Assembly (NCBI GenBank): GCA_023212725.1
Contig: JALBYF010000050.1
Location: 1 to 64,000 of the forward strand
Direction: 5' to 3'
Origin: Tranzscheliella williamsii
Lineage: Eukaryota > Basidiomycota > Ustilaginomycetes > Ustilaginales > Ustilaginaceae
Length of the DNA: 64,000 nucleotides
Shown: positions 40,113-49,800 of the stretch, in pieces
Layout of the letters: each line of letters opens with the position of its first letter
Numbering within the stretch: the first letter of the stretch is position 1
The notes under the pieces: model-generated
What the model saw: the letters and a program-made list of their open reading frames with translations, nothing else
What the model was told of the DNA's origin: nothing
Databases searched by the model: none
Position numbers and translations under genes: made by a program

Positions 40113-43100
40113 ATGGCTCGCGATCTGTCGCCGACGGGCTCGGTACGGTCGATCGCCTCGTCACACTCTTCCACGCTGTCTCGGCCTCCACCGCCCCCCA
40201 AGCCGTCCCACCTCTCGTCCGCTTTCACCGGCACCTGCAATTCTACCACCTTGCGCGAATATATACATGCGCAAAAGACCGGCGGATCCTTCACTTCGGA
40301 ATCCCTTTCCGCCGCTGGCAGTCCCGCCCATGTCGGCTATGGCTACGGCTATGCAGACAGTCTCAACCACTATGTCGATGCCATTGATTCCAGCAGCAAC
40401 GACGGGAAGGACCAGGACGGGGCTTCGAGCGGAGATCGCGCTGTCCATACCAGCACTGCCAAGCCGACAATGCGCGGTCGCACATACACTGCGCCATCCG
40501 TCAGCCGCATCTTCAGCCCATCGGAAGACCAGGATGCAGGCGATGGTACCACGCGCCTCATCAGAAACGAACCCATCGCTATTGACGGCAGCGGTCCATC
40601 CCGCGTTAACAATCTGCGTAATCTGTTCGAGTCGACCTCCCCGCCCACCTCCTCCCCGCAGCCCACGCAGCCGCCGCTTTCCGCTCACACCACCGGCACC
40701 GGCGCGCCAAAGGCAAAACCTCGAATCAGTAACCAGGTCCGCATGCTTCAGGCCCAGATCACCGGTGACCCCTTCGCTGCCGCATCATCCTCGGCAAACC
40801 CACTCTCTGCCTACAACCACAACCACCACCCGAACGACGCAGCTCCCTCCCATTCTCGCCAGGCCACCGCCGACTCTGACCAGCGCGCTACGTCCATTTA
40901 CGGCACAGCATCCCAGGACTGGCTCGGCGATGCGCTCAAGATGGATGCCGTTGTCATCCCCCCTTCCCATCACCCTCACCCACCACTATCCGCCTCGGGC
41001 GAAGCCATCAACCTGGGCACATCGGAAGGAGCCGCAGAGAGCGATCAAGTTGACGCTGCTGCCACTATCTCCCGTTCAGCTTCTGCCAAGGACGGCTGCG
41101 TCTCGCATGTGCCGAGCTCAAGCCATGCTGAACACGACCGCGACGACAGCACGGCCACCATCAAACCGCATCATGCCCATGCCCCGTCGTATGGAGCCTC
41201 GGACTCCACCCTTGGCAACGGCACCGCCACAGCTCGCCGCCATCCCGCCCTCCGCACCACCAGCGGCTCTCGAAAACAGAGCCGGCTCAGTTCCATTTTC
41301 ACCTCCAGCCCACAATCCAGCCCCAGCCTGAGCACTGGCGACACAAGCACGCAGATGTCGCCCTCGCCTAGTGGAGTCTCGATCGCCGATTCGACCAGTC
41401 CTGACCCGGACAACGAACGGTCTAGAGAACCGTCCATGCTGGTTCCCAACAACAGTTTCGGCGCCAGCGAGCATCTGAGGGCCAATGACGGAAGCTGCTT
41501 CGACCTTGACTGGAGTGCACACGTCAGTCCTACCAAAACGCCGAAACCTGTGCATAGCCGGCGGCTCTCACAAGTCTCCCGCGCCCGCGCCGACGAGCGG
41601 ATCCTCGATGCTCAATCCACCCGGTCAGACTTGCATCGCAGCTCGCTGCCAGCCGACCCCATCGCCATTCTCGCTGGGCCCAGCCCGCTTCGTCCTCGTT
41701 CGATCCTTGTCGATATAGAACGTGCCGTCGACAAGCAACAGCAGCAGCAGGGCGTCACAGACGGCACATCTACGGATACACTCCTTCCACCACCTGTTGG
41801 AGGCGACGGCCACGCTTCTGGTCTAGAGGTTCCCCGACCGGTCAGCAGTGGCCTTAGGACAGGCATCCCGCAGCCGGGCATTGGCAAATCTGCTCGCGCC
41901 CTGTATGATTTCGATGGAGAGGCCGCGTTCAACGAGCTCAGTCTGCGTGCGGGCCAGTACTTCGACATCCTCAATGAGGAGCTCGCCGGCGGCTGGAGCC
42001 TCGGCGTCGTGTGGGACGAAGACCTCATCCCCACCAGAGGCCTCATCCCTCAGGGCTGGTATTGCTACATCCAAGACTTCACCGCCGCTCCGCCGCAGTC
42101 GTCTGGCATCGAGCCTCCACCCACCCCGGGCCCGCCAGATACCGACGATCGCGCCGCGGGTACCAGCCTCGTCTCACCACCCTCCGTCCAGCATCCTTCA
42201 GCGACGCTTGCCAGCCCAAATCCGGCTGCCGTAGACGCACCGACTGGCGAAATGGCAGCCATGAGCTTGCGCACATCTACTGTGCCTGCTGCGGCTGAAA
42301 GGGTCTCACCCGCGCACAACGGTTTGCCGGCCGACCCTTGGCAGTCTGAGACGACGGCCGAGCAACCGCCTCTTGGCATGGCGTACGATGCCGCGGCTTC
42401 GCAAGACCCTTGGGCCAATGCCGAGGTGGAGCCGGCGTCCAAGCTCTCTGCCAACAACTGGGCAGACTCGGCCTCTCTGAATCGACCTGCCAACGGCGCT
42501 ATCGATGGCCTCCCGACTGCCTCTTCCTCGTACCAGCCCGAATGGCACTTTGCCAACACGCCCTCGCTCGTAGCAGCGCCCTCAGATTTGGATCCAGCGC
42601 AGGCGCCTTCCGATATGCACAGCACGGAGCACCACAGCACCGACGCGGCGCCCACCTACGAGCCAATGCCGACAGCCGTCCCTTTCAGCTCAAATGCAAA
42701 TGCCACCGGTAACGGCAATGAAAGCGCGGACTGGAAAGGAAGCCTCTTTGGCGGGAGAACGTTCAACCGCTTCGCCAGCTTCGTCACCAGTGGGGCTGAG
42801 GACTATGTTCTCTCCCATCACGACTCGAATGCGGACGAGCGTTCGCGGGTGGTGGCGCGCAAGGTTTCGGGCGGTCACCCAACGCTGCCCTCTTCGCTGG
42901 CGGAAGTCGCTGAAGAGCGCGAGGAGCATCAAGACTATCGCGAACCAGCTCGTGCCGCGTCACCAGAGCAGACCAGCCGGGGTATGGCAGCGGGTGCGCA
43001 CGGCCCGACACAGCCTACCGGATCGCACAGCCGTCTGGAATCCTTGGAGACAGATCCTGGCTACCACTTTGTAATAGCGGGGGCAGCGGGGCCCAAGTGG

Positions 43101-44657
43101 AAATCCAAGACGCCGACATTCCTGGTTCAGGTCCACCATCCGGAGAAACGGACGCGGATGAACGGCATGCACGAGTACACCATCTACCACGTCACCAGCA
43201 CCTTCCCGGCCGCCTCTCCCGAGCCCGCCAACGGCAGCTCGCATGGCGACTCGTGGGACGAAGCTTCCATCCCTTACGACCCGTTGGGGGGCCCCGACCC
43301 TCCCGGGGCCCAGTTGACCGTGATCCGTCGGTACACGCAGTTCGAATGGCTCTACCAGGTGCTGCTGAAGCACTACTCGGCGCTGCTCATCCCCGCGCTG
43401 CCCGGCAAGCAGTACTCGGGCCGGTTCGCATCGGACTTCATCGAGACGCGGCGTGCGGATCTGGAGATGTGGATTTCGCGGCTCGTGCGGCATCCGGTCC
43501 TGCGCTACTCGGAGCCGGTGCAGTTCTTCCTCAGCTGCGACGAAGACGTCGAGTGGCGCAACGGCGCGGCGCGGCTGCTTCGCGGCGATGCGACCAAGGC
43601 GCAGGGCGGCGTCTTCGCGCGGAGCTGGCATCCCGAGTTCAACTTTGACCCCGACGAGGCGGCGCTCGAGGCGGACTCGGCCGAGGCGTACCTGAAGGCG
43701 CTGGAGAAGACGGTGAACGGAGTGGGCGGGCAGAATGCGGGCCGACAGGGCGTGATGGCCGCTTACCGGGGGTTGCGGGAGGGGAGTATGGCCAACTCGT
43801 CGACCTACCGCGATCTGTCGTTGACATTGCTGCGGATGCTGAGTGGCGCCGGGGCCGGGGAGGCGGAGGAGGCGGATGCGGAGGAGCGGCGGGTCGGGCA
43901 GGGGGGATGGGCGCATCAGGTGCATGGGCCGCCGCTGGGGGATGTTGGGAAGCGGGGGGCGTCGGGGGCGACCAACGAGCACGGGGCGTGGTGCTGGCGG
44001 GAGGGGTGTGCGGACTGTGTCAACCTGACGGTGGCGTTGCAGGGGACGGCGGAGGTGCTGCAGGAGATGGGGGGCCTGTACGAGGCGCACGCGCGCGGAG
44101 GACTATTGCGGCAGCACGAGCGGGTCAAGGAGGTCTCGGTGGCGCACGGGCATGTCGAGCCGTTGCTCGAGGTGCACCGGGCGACGCTGGCGCGGTACCG
44201 CGCTGCGGCGGGCGAGGCGGACGGCGAGGGTGTCGCCGAGCGCTGCGAGACGGTGCTCAACGTGACACTCGCCGAGCTCGACCGCGTCCACGACGAGCGT
44301 GTCGAGGACTGGCATGCGCTCGGCCGCGCGCTTCTCGATGGCGAGATCGAGCTGCACCGCGCAGCGCTCACCCGCCTCGCCGCTGCGCGCGCCCTCTACG
44401 ATCCCCCCCACTACGCCCGCCCGCCCGGAACCCACGTCCTCCCCACCCGCTTCCACGCCGACCTCCACCGCCCCCCCAAACCACCACCCCCTCTCCTCAT
44501 GCCCTCCGCCCCTCACGCACCCCCCCGCCTCGCACGCCTCCTCCGCACCCCCTCCGCCGCCGTCACCCGCCCCGCCAGCATTCCCCCCTCTCCTACCCTC
44601 TCCCCTCCTGCACACCCGCGCCCTTCCTCGTCCTACTTTGCCGCTATCTGGCCATGA
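40113..44657 (+). CDS. SH3-PX-BAR sorting-nexin-like protein (SNX9 type)
   Basis: A 1514-residue protein with an ATG start (M-A-R-D-L-S-P-T). The N-terminal ~585 residues are Ser/Pro/His-rich and likely disordered. An SH3 domain lies at ~590-656 (A-R-A-L-Y-D-F-D-G, N-E-L-S-L-R-A-G, L-I-P-x-x-W-Y-C-Y-I). After a second linker, a PX domain covers ~970-1150 (R-R-Y-T-Q-F-E-W-L-Y, a basic PI3P-pocket element, and L-P-G-K-Q-Y). A helical BAR-like region (~1150-1410) and a Pro-rich tail follow. The order SH3-PX-BAR matches SNX9/18/33, which couple phosphoinositides, membrane curvature and actin in endocytosis. That role in this fungus is inferred. Third positions are G-rich at 43700-44230, then C-rich to the stop. 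Confidence 0.85.
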   Translation: MARDLSPTGSVRSIASSHSSTLSRPPPPPKPSHLSSAFTGTCNSTTLREYIHAQKTGGSFTSESLSAAGSPAHVGYGYGYADSLNHYVDAIDSSSNDGKDQDGASSGDRAVHTSTAKPTMRGRTYTAPSVSRIFSPSEDQDAGDGTTRLIRNEPIAIDGSGPSRVNNLRNLFESTSPPTSSPQPTQPPLSAHTTGTGAPKAKPRISNQVRMLQAQITGDPFAAASSSANPLSAYNHNHHPNDAAPSHSRQATADSDQRATSIYGTASQDWLGDALKMDAVVIPPSHHPHPPLSASGEAINLGTSEGAAESDQVDAAATISRSASAKDGCVSHVPSSSHAEHDRDDSTATIKPHHAHAPSYGASDSTLGNGTATARRHPALRTTSGSRKQSRLSSIFTSSPQSSPSLSTGDTSTQMSPSPSGVSIADSTSPDPDNERSREPSMLVPNNSFGASEHLRANDGSCFDLDWSAHVSPTKTPKPVHSRRLSQVSRARADERILDAQSTRSDLHRSSLPADPIAILAGPSPLRPRSILVDIERAVDKQQQQQGVTDGTSTDTLLPPPVGGDGHASGLEVPRPVSSGLRTGIPQPGIGKSARALYDFDGEAAFNELSLRAGQYFDILNEELAGGWSLGVVWDEDLIPTRGLIPQGWYCYIQDFTAAPPQSSGIEPPPTPGPPDTDDRAAGTSLVSPPSVQHPSATLASPNPAAVDAPTGEMAAMSLRTSTVPAAAERVSPAHNGLPADPWQSETTAEQPPLGMAYDAAASQDPWANAEVEPASKLSANNWADSASLNRPANGAIDGLPTASSSYQPEWHFANTPSLVAAPSDLDPAQAPSDMHSTEHHSTDAAPTYEPMPTAVPFSSNANATGNGNESADWKGSLFGGRTFNRFASFVTSGAEDYVLSHHDSNADERSRVVARKVSGGHPTLPSSLAEVAEEREEHQDYREPARAASPEQTSRGMAAGAHGPTQPTGSHSRLESLETDPGYHFVIAGAAGPKWKSKTPTFLVQVHHPEKRTRMNGMHEYTIYHVTSTFPAASPEPANGSSHGDSWDEASIPYDPLGGPDPPGAQLTVIRRYTQFEWLYQVLLKHYSALLIPALPGKQYSGRFASDFIETRRADLEMWISRLVRHPVLRYSEPVQFFLSCDEDVEWRNGAARLLRGDATKAQGGVFARSWHPEFNFDPDEAALEADSAEAYLKALEKTVNGVGGQNAGRQGVMAAYRGLREGSMANSSTYRDLSLTLLRMLSGAGAGEAEEADAEERRVGQGGWAHQVHGPPLGDVGKRGASGATNEHGAWCWREGCADCVNLTVALQGTAEVLQEMGGLYEAHARGGLLRQHERVKEVSVAHGHVEPLLEVHRATLARYRAAAGEADGEGVAERCETVLNVTLAELDRVHDERVEDWHALGRALLDGEIELHRAALTRLAAARALYDPPHYARPPGTHVLPTRFHADLHRPPKPPPPLLMPSAPHAPPRLARLLRTPSAAVTRPASIPPSPTLSPPAHPRPSSSYFAAIWP

Positions 44658-44809
44658 GCCCGCACCACACACCATGCACAGCACGAAACAGCCACGCAAC
44701 GGAAACGCGAAAACATGCCTCGACTTGGAAAGTGCGCGACACCCACATCGGCACACCGCAAAGGCGTGGCCGGGGCGTGGGTGCATTTTGGATGGCGGTG
44801 GCGGTGGTG

Positions 44810-45935
44810 CTAGTTGATGTCGTCGAGGCTGTCCGATGCGCCTGGGCCGCCGCTGCCCGTGGGCTGCTGGGTGACGCCGTTGGGGACGGGAGCGGGCGCG
44901 GGTGCGGGGGCTGGGGCAGGACTCTGTTTTTGTGCGGCGCGCTTCTTGGCGGCGGGGGGGGCGGCGACGGGGTTGGCGGCCTTTCTGGGCTTCTTGGGCG
45001 GAGGCGGGAGGTCCCAGGCCCAGAGGGGGATGAAGGAGTCTACGAAGCCGACGTCCTCGAAGAGGTTGGGGAAGATCCAGATGCCCGGCTTGGCAGCGAC
45101 GAGGGAGACGAGCCAGACGATCAGGCGAACGATTGCCATGGCGAAGAAGAGCGCAATCAGGCCGAGCACGCCGACCGAAAGGTACCAGACGCCGAGGCGG
45201 AGCGACTGGGGCCAGAGCGGGAACATGACGCCGGCGAGCATGAGAACGACCATGCCAAGCCCGGCGAGCTTGAGCCCGAGCTGCGAGCCCTCGTAGAGCC
45301 AGACGTAGTGCAGATCGCTCTTGAACATCTGCTGCGGATTGATCTCGACGGTCTTGGGCGAGTCCTTGCCGCCGGTGCTGGCACCGCGGTCGACGCGCAG
45401 GAAAAACGCGTAGGGGATGATGTTGTGCAGACACTCCTCGGCCTCCTGCTGGCTGCTGATCTTGGGCACCTCCTTCAGCTTGGCATACGCGGGCGAGAGC
45501 AGCGCCTTGACCGCCGCAGACCCCTTAAAGTAGTCGACCCGCTTGCCGTTCAAGGCACCCACGCGCGTTTTGAGCCCCGACTTGTTGCGCAGGAAGTTGA
45601 CCACGTTCCGCGCCGGCACTGGCGCCGACGATTGCTGCTCCTGCGAGATGACCATGTCCGACACATTCACCAACGGCAGCGAGAGGACACCGCCAGGATC
45701 CGTTTCAGCAGTAGTGCAACCGGCAGGAGCACACGCAGCATCAGTGCGGTTCGAGCGCCGAGATTGCCGAGCGGAGAGGAAGGGCAGAGCAAAAGCAGGC
45801 GAAGCAGGAGGTTTGGGGACTCTATGTTTAGCCATTCTGCTGTCACCGCACCGCAGGCAGGAAAAGGACAGGGGGATGGAGGGTGGAGACGGAAAAGGGA
45901 ATATAGGCAGCACTGCGCTCAGACGAACTTACCAT
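44810..45935 (-). CDS. SEC62: ER protein translocation subunit Sec62 (probable start-codon intron)
   Basis: The conserved protein begins with N-V-V-N-F-L-R-N-K-S-G-L-K-T-R and K-R-V-D-Y-F-K-G, then two hydrophobic segments (L-A-G-L-G-M-V-V-L-M-L-A-G-V and L-S-V-G-V-L-G-L-I-A-L-F-F) and a Lys/Pro/Ala-rich tail, all typical of Sec62. Sec62 works with Sec61/Sec63 in post-translational import into the ER. The start is uncertain. An ATG at 45935-45933 is followed directly by GTAAGT; splicing to the acceptor ending at 45641 gives M-E-Q-Q-S-S-A-P, ~277 residues. Unspliced alternatives start at 45835 (341 residues, odd N terminus) or 45655 (281 residues). A 96-base leader intron (45932-45837) is also possible. 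Confidence 0.88.
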
Positions 45936-46808
45936 CTTTGCTGCGCCCTACTCCGTTCCCCTACTTGACAGACACTCTGGGAGAGAGCTGAGGCGAGGCA
46001 AACTTGCAGAGCCGTCAAATGAAGCCAGCGCCGTCGAGATGAAGTGCTGACGCGCTGTGCAACCGTATGCTGGTAGTTCTGCGGATGCAAGCGTGCGCGG
46101 GGATACCACCAAGGCAAAGCGAGTAGCTAGAAAGTCGTCCGACGCTGAAACGGGTGGAGAGACGAGTCGAGGCGTGTAATGGTGTGGATGATGAGAAGAA
46201 GGACAGATGGAGAGATGGGCTCGGCGCCGTGTCAGACGTGTAGCGTGCATGGCTTCATCCCACTTCGCAGTTCTCTCGCTCTCACTACACACTCGCTGTT
46301 ACATTTTCTTTGGCGCTGAGGCTTCTTCGCTGCTGGCGGAACAATCTGATGGAAACGCAGATCTGCGTTCCGATCTCCGAGTTGCTGCGATCACGTGCTC
46401 AACTCGCGACCTGCCCTCGGCCGTTGGCCAGTCTAACACAACCGTACCGCGGAAAAATACGCGCCGCTTCACCTCACGCGTCTAACTTTTCCGGACCAAC
46501 ACCCGCCCAACACCAGCCAACAGCGCGCGCAAAAGCAGAGCGACAGCAGAAATCATCACAATCAGCAGAGCAGCAACTATTATTAACTGCAGCAGCAACA
46601 GCAATTCACATTCACATTATTATCAGCGGAGCAGCAACTATCGCAACTGCCAGTGCAATTGCGACAAACTCAGCCTCCGTCGAGCGTGTCATATTGCTGA
46701 TCGCGTAAACGTGTCGAGTTGCTTTCATACCGCCACCATCCCTCTTTAACGTCGGCTGCCATTACAACGTCCTCGAGGGTGTTCTGTGCCCTTTCACAGA
46801 CGGACGAG
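45936..46808. promoter_or_regulatory. Divergent upstream region of SEC62 and the condensin gene
   Basis: These ~870 bases separate two diverging genes. The right part is CAG/CAA-rich and holds a local direct duplication: AGCAGAGCAGCAACTAT...AACTGC at ~46564-46590 recurs in similar form at ~46624-46650. It is probably the 5' leader of the condensin mRNA. No gene is supported; the frame 46310-46708 is low complexity. Confidence 0.45.
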
Positions 46809-49800
46809 ATGCCGCATTCACAGCAGCACAGTGATGAAGAGGCAGGCGGCTCCGGCTTCCATCTTGCTGACGAGCTCCTCCTTCTGCAGGATGAGCCTTA
46901 CATCATCCCCCAGGAGGTTGCCGTCGAAGACCTCAGCCCGGCCGAACAGATCTCCACTTTGGACACCGCCATTGACAGCATCACCTCGAGTCCCGACAAC
47001 GTCTCCAACCCCGAGATCTACGATCTGATCCGCTCCTATCTGAAGCATTTCCCCACTCTCTCTCCCAATGCCTGCCACAAACTGCTCGACCTCATCGCAT
47101 CTGGCATGTCCAGCGCCCTCGATGAGGCGCACAAGGAGCTCGACGGCGACGACCCCAACGCCTACGCTTCCCATGCTGACACACTCGAGCGATATGCCTT
47201 CCTCCTCCAGTGGCTCGTCTCCGTCGCCGAAAAGTACAGCGGCGCCAAAGCCGACGGTGCATCTTCGGCCGCTGCCATTGTCGCCGCCAGCAAGCGCAGA
47301 AAAGGTGTCGCGGCCAAGTCGACCACTGCAGCCAGCAACCTCAATGGCAAGGCAGACGCCTGGCCCTGGTCCAACTCCATCCCTTCCGTCCTGGCTCTCC
47401 TTTCCAAGGCAGCCCGCATCCGCAGCGAACGCATGTGGACCGTCACCGCTGCACGAGACTCGTTCGTCTCCGGATGCCTCCTACGTCCCGCTCTGCTGCT
47501 CCAGGAGAACGAGACCTATCTCAAGATCCAGCCCGTCAAGCTCGGCATCTTCAAAGTCATCTGCCAAGCCGTCAAGGCCCATGGCCAGGCCTTCAGCGCA
47601 CAAACCAGCATCATGCAGAGCCTCCAGTACTACGAACACCTTGCAGAACCCATGGCCGAGCTGCTCGCCGTCATGCGTCTCGAGTTTGACTACGAGCGCC
47701 TCGGCCAGGACGTCCTTCGCGAAGTCGCCAGCAAAAACTTTGGCGCTATGGACACCAAGAGCCCCAGGTCCTTTGGTCGCTTTCTCGTCCGTATGGCCGA
47801 GTTGAGCCCCCGCAGCGTCCTCAAGCAGATCAGCCTTCTGCAGAAGCATCTCGACAGCGAATCTTACCCCATGCGAAACGCTCTCATCGAAACCCTCGGC
47901 CTGCTCATCAAAGAGCTCTCCCTCACCGACGACTCTCTCACCACATCCGCCGAGGGCGAAGCCGCCGCCGACGAACAGCGTGGTAGCCTCGAAGCGCGCA
48001 AAAAACAGATCGAGACCTACTTTGACCTCCTCATTGAGCGCTTCCTCGACCTCAACTCCTACGTTCGCTCCAAGCTGATCACCGTCTGCTCCCGTTTGCT
48101 CGACCTGCCCACCAAGTTCCCCAAGCAGCGGACACAGATTACCGACATGGTCATCCAAGCTCTCGAGGACAAGAGCAGTGGTGTACGCAAAAATGCCATT
48201 GCCCTTCTCACCAAGCTCATCCTCACTCATCCCTACGGTATGCTCCACGGAGGCGAGCTCTGTCTGGAAGAATGGCAAAAGCGCTACGATGTCGTCGCCA
48301 AGGAGCTTCAAGACACCGAAGGATCGCTCAACCTACCTGGAGAGCAGCCCCTCGACCCCGCCGACGAACCCCAAGACGAGGACGAGAACGAGGACGAGGA
48401 CGATGACGATGACGAGGACGGCGCCAAAGAGCCCGATGCCGCCTCAGAAGACGGCGACGAAACCATTATGGACAACGAATCCGAGGATGGTGGCCAGAAA
48501 GCCAAGGTCACAGTAGCTGCTCCGAAGAGTCGCAAGGCAGCCAAAAAGCCAAGGAGGTCGGGCATCGATTTGGGAGCGCTGGCCGCAGCGCAGGCAGAAA
48601 TGGAGCCGGTCGACGCTGAAAAGGTCATGAAGCTTCGGCTCACCAAGCGATACTATTCGGATGCCATCCACTTTATCACCCAGCTCGAGACCTCCATGTC
48701 CAACCTTTCTCAGCTTCTCGTTTCCACCAACAAGGCCGAAGTCCTCGAGAGCATGGAGTTCTTCCGCGTCGCCTACGAGTACCGGCTCTCCGGCGCTGCT
48801 GCCGGCATCCGTAAGATGGTGCATCTGATCTGGACCAAGGACAACACGCTGGTCATGGAGGACGGCAGCCAGCTCAAAGGCGTCCGTTCGCGTCTGATCG
48901 AAGTCTACAGGGCTCTCTACTTTGACCCTCGCGCCGACCTGAACGCCAAAGACAATATTGCCCGTATCGCCAAAAACATGATTGAGCGGACCTTTGGCGC
49001 GACGCTAGCCGAGCTAACCTCGCTCGAAGAGATGCTCAAGACGATGGAGGCGGAGAATCTGGTCCATCCCGAGGTAGTCAACAAGCTCTGGGCGGTCTAT
49101 TCGGCTCCGCGTGCCATCTCCAAGGCGCAGCGAAGGGGCGCCATCATCGTGCTCGGCATGCTGGCCACCGCTCGCCGCGAGATCATCTCGGAACAGATCG
49201 ATGTGCTCCTGCGCGTCGGCCTCGGGCCTCTCGGCGCGCGTGACGTGATCTTGGCCAAGTACACGTGCGTAGCGCTACAGCGCCTCGGCGGCAGTGTCAA
49301 GAAGGTCAAAGGGGCGCTCAGCGATGAGAGTGTCCGATACCCGATGAGTCACGCCATGTTTACTCGTTTGCGCGCTGCGATCCAGATGTCTGGCGACGTG
49401 CTTAAGGGCAACAGCTGCCAGGAGTGGTTCAGCCTGGCCGAGCATGCCATCAACACGATCTACATGCTTGGTGAACAGCCCGACTCGCTCTGTACCGACA
49501 TTATCCGCGCCATGACCTCGCGCGTATTTGATCCCAAGGCAGGACCGTCGGACCATCAGCCGCAACCGCGATCTGCCACTCCCAGCGACTCGAGCGATGC
49601 GTCCATGTCGGATGTGCAGCAGCCGCAGCCGTCCGGATCGGGACCGGCGGGGCCCACCGAGGGCGATGCGTTCCAGCTAGCGCAGCTGCTCTTTGTCGTT
49701 GGCCATGTGGCGCTCAAGCACATTGTCTATCTCGAGCTCGTCGAGCGGGAATACAAACGCAGAAAGGCCGAGGCGGAGAAGGAGAAGGCTGTGGCCAAGG

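Noticed and set aside
43907..45991. 694-codon + strand frame across the SH3-PX-BAR end and SEC62
   Set aside because: It starts inside one gene in the wrong phase and continues antisense to Sec62; Arg/Pro/Gly-rich composition shows it is a GC shadow.
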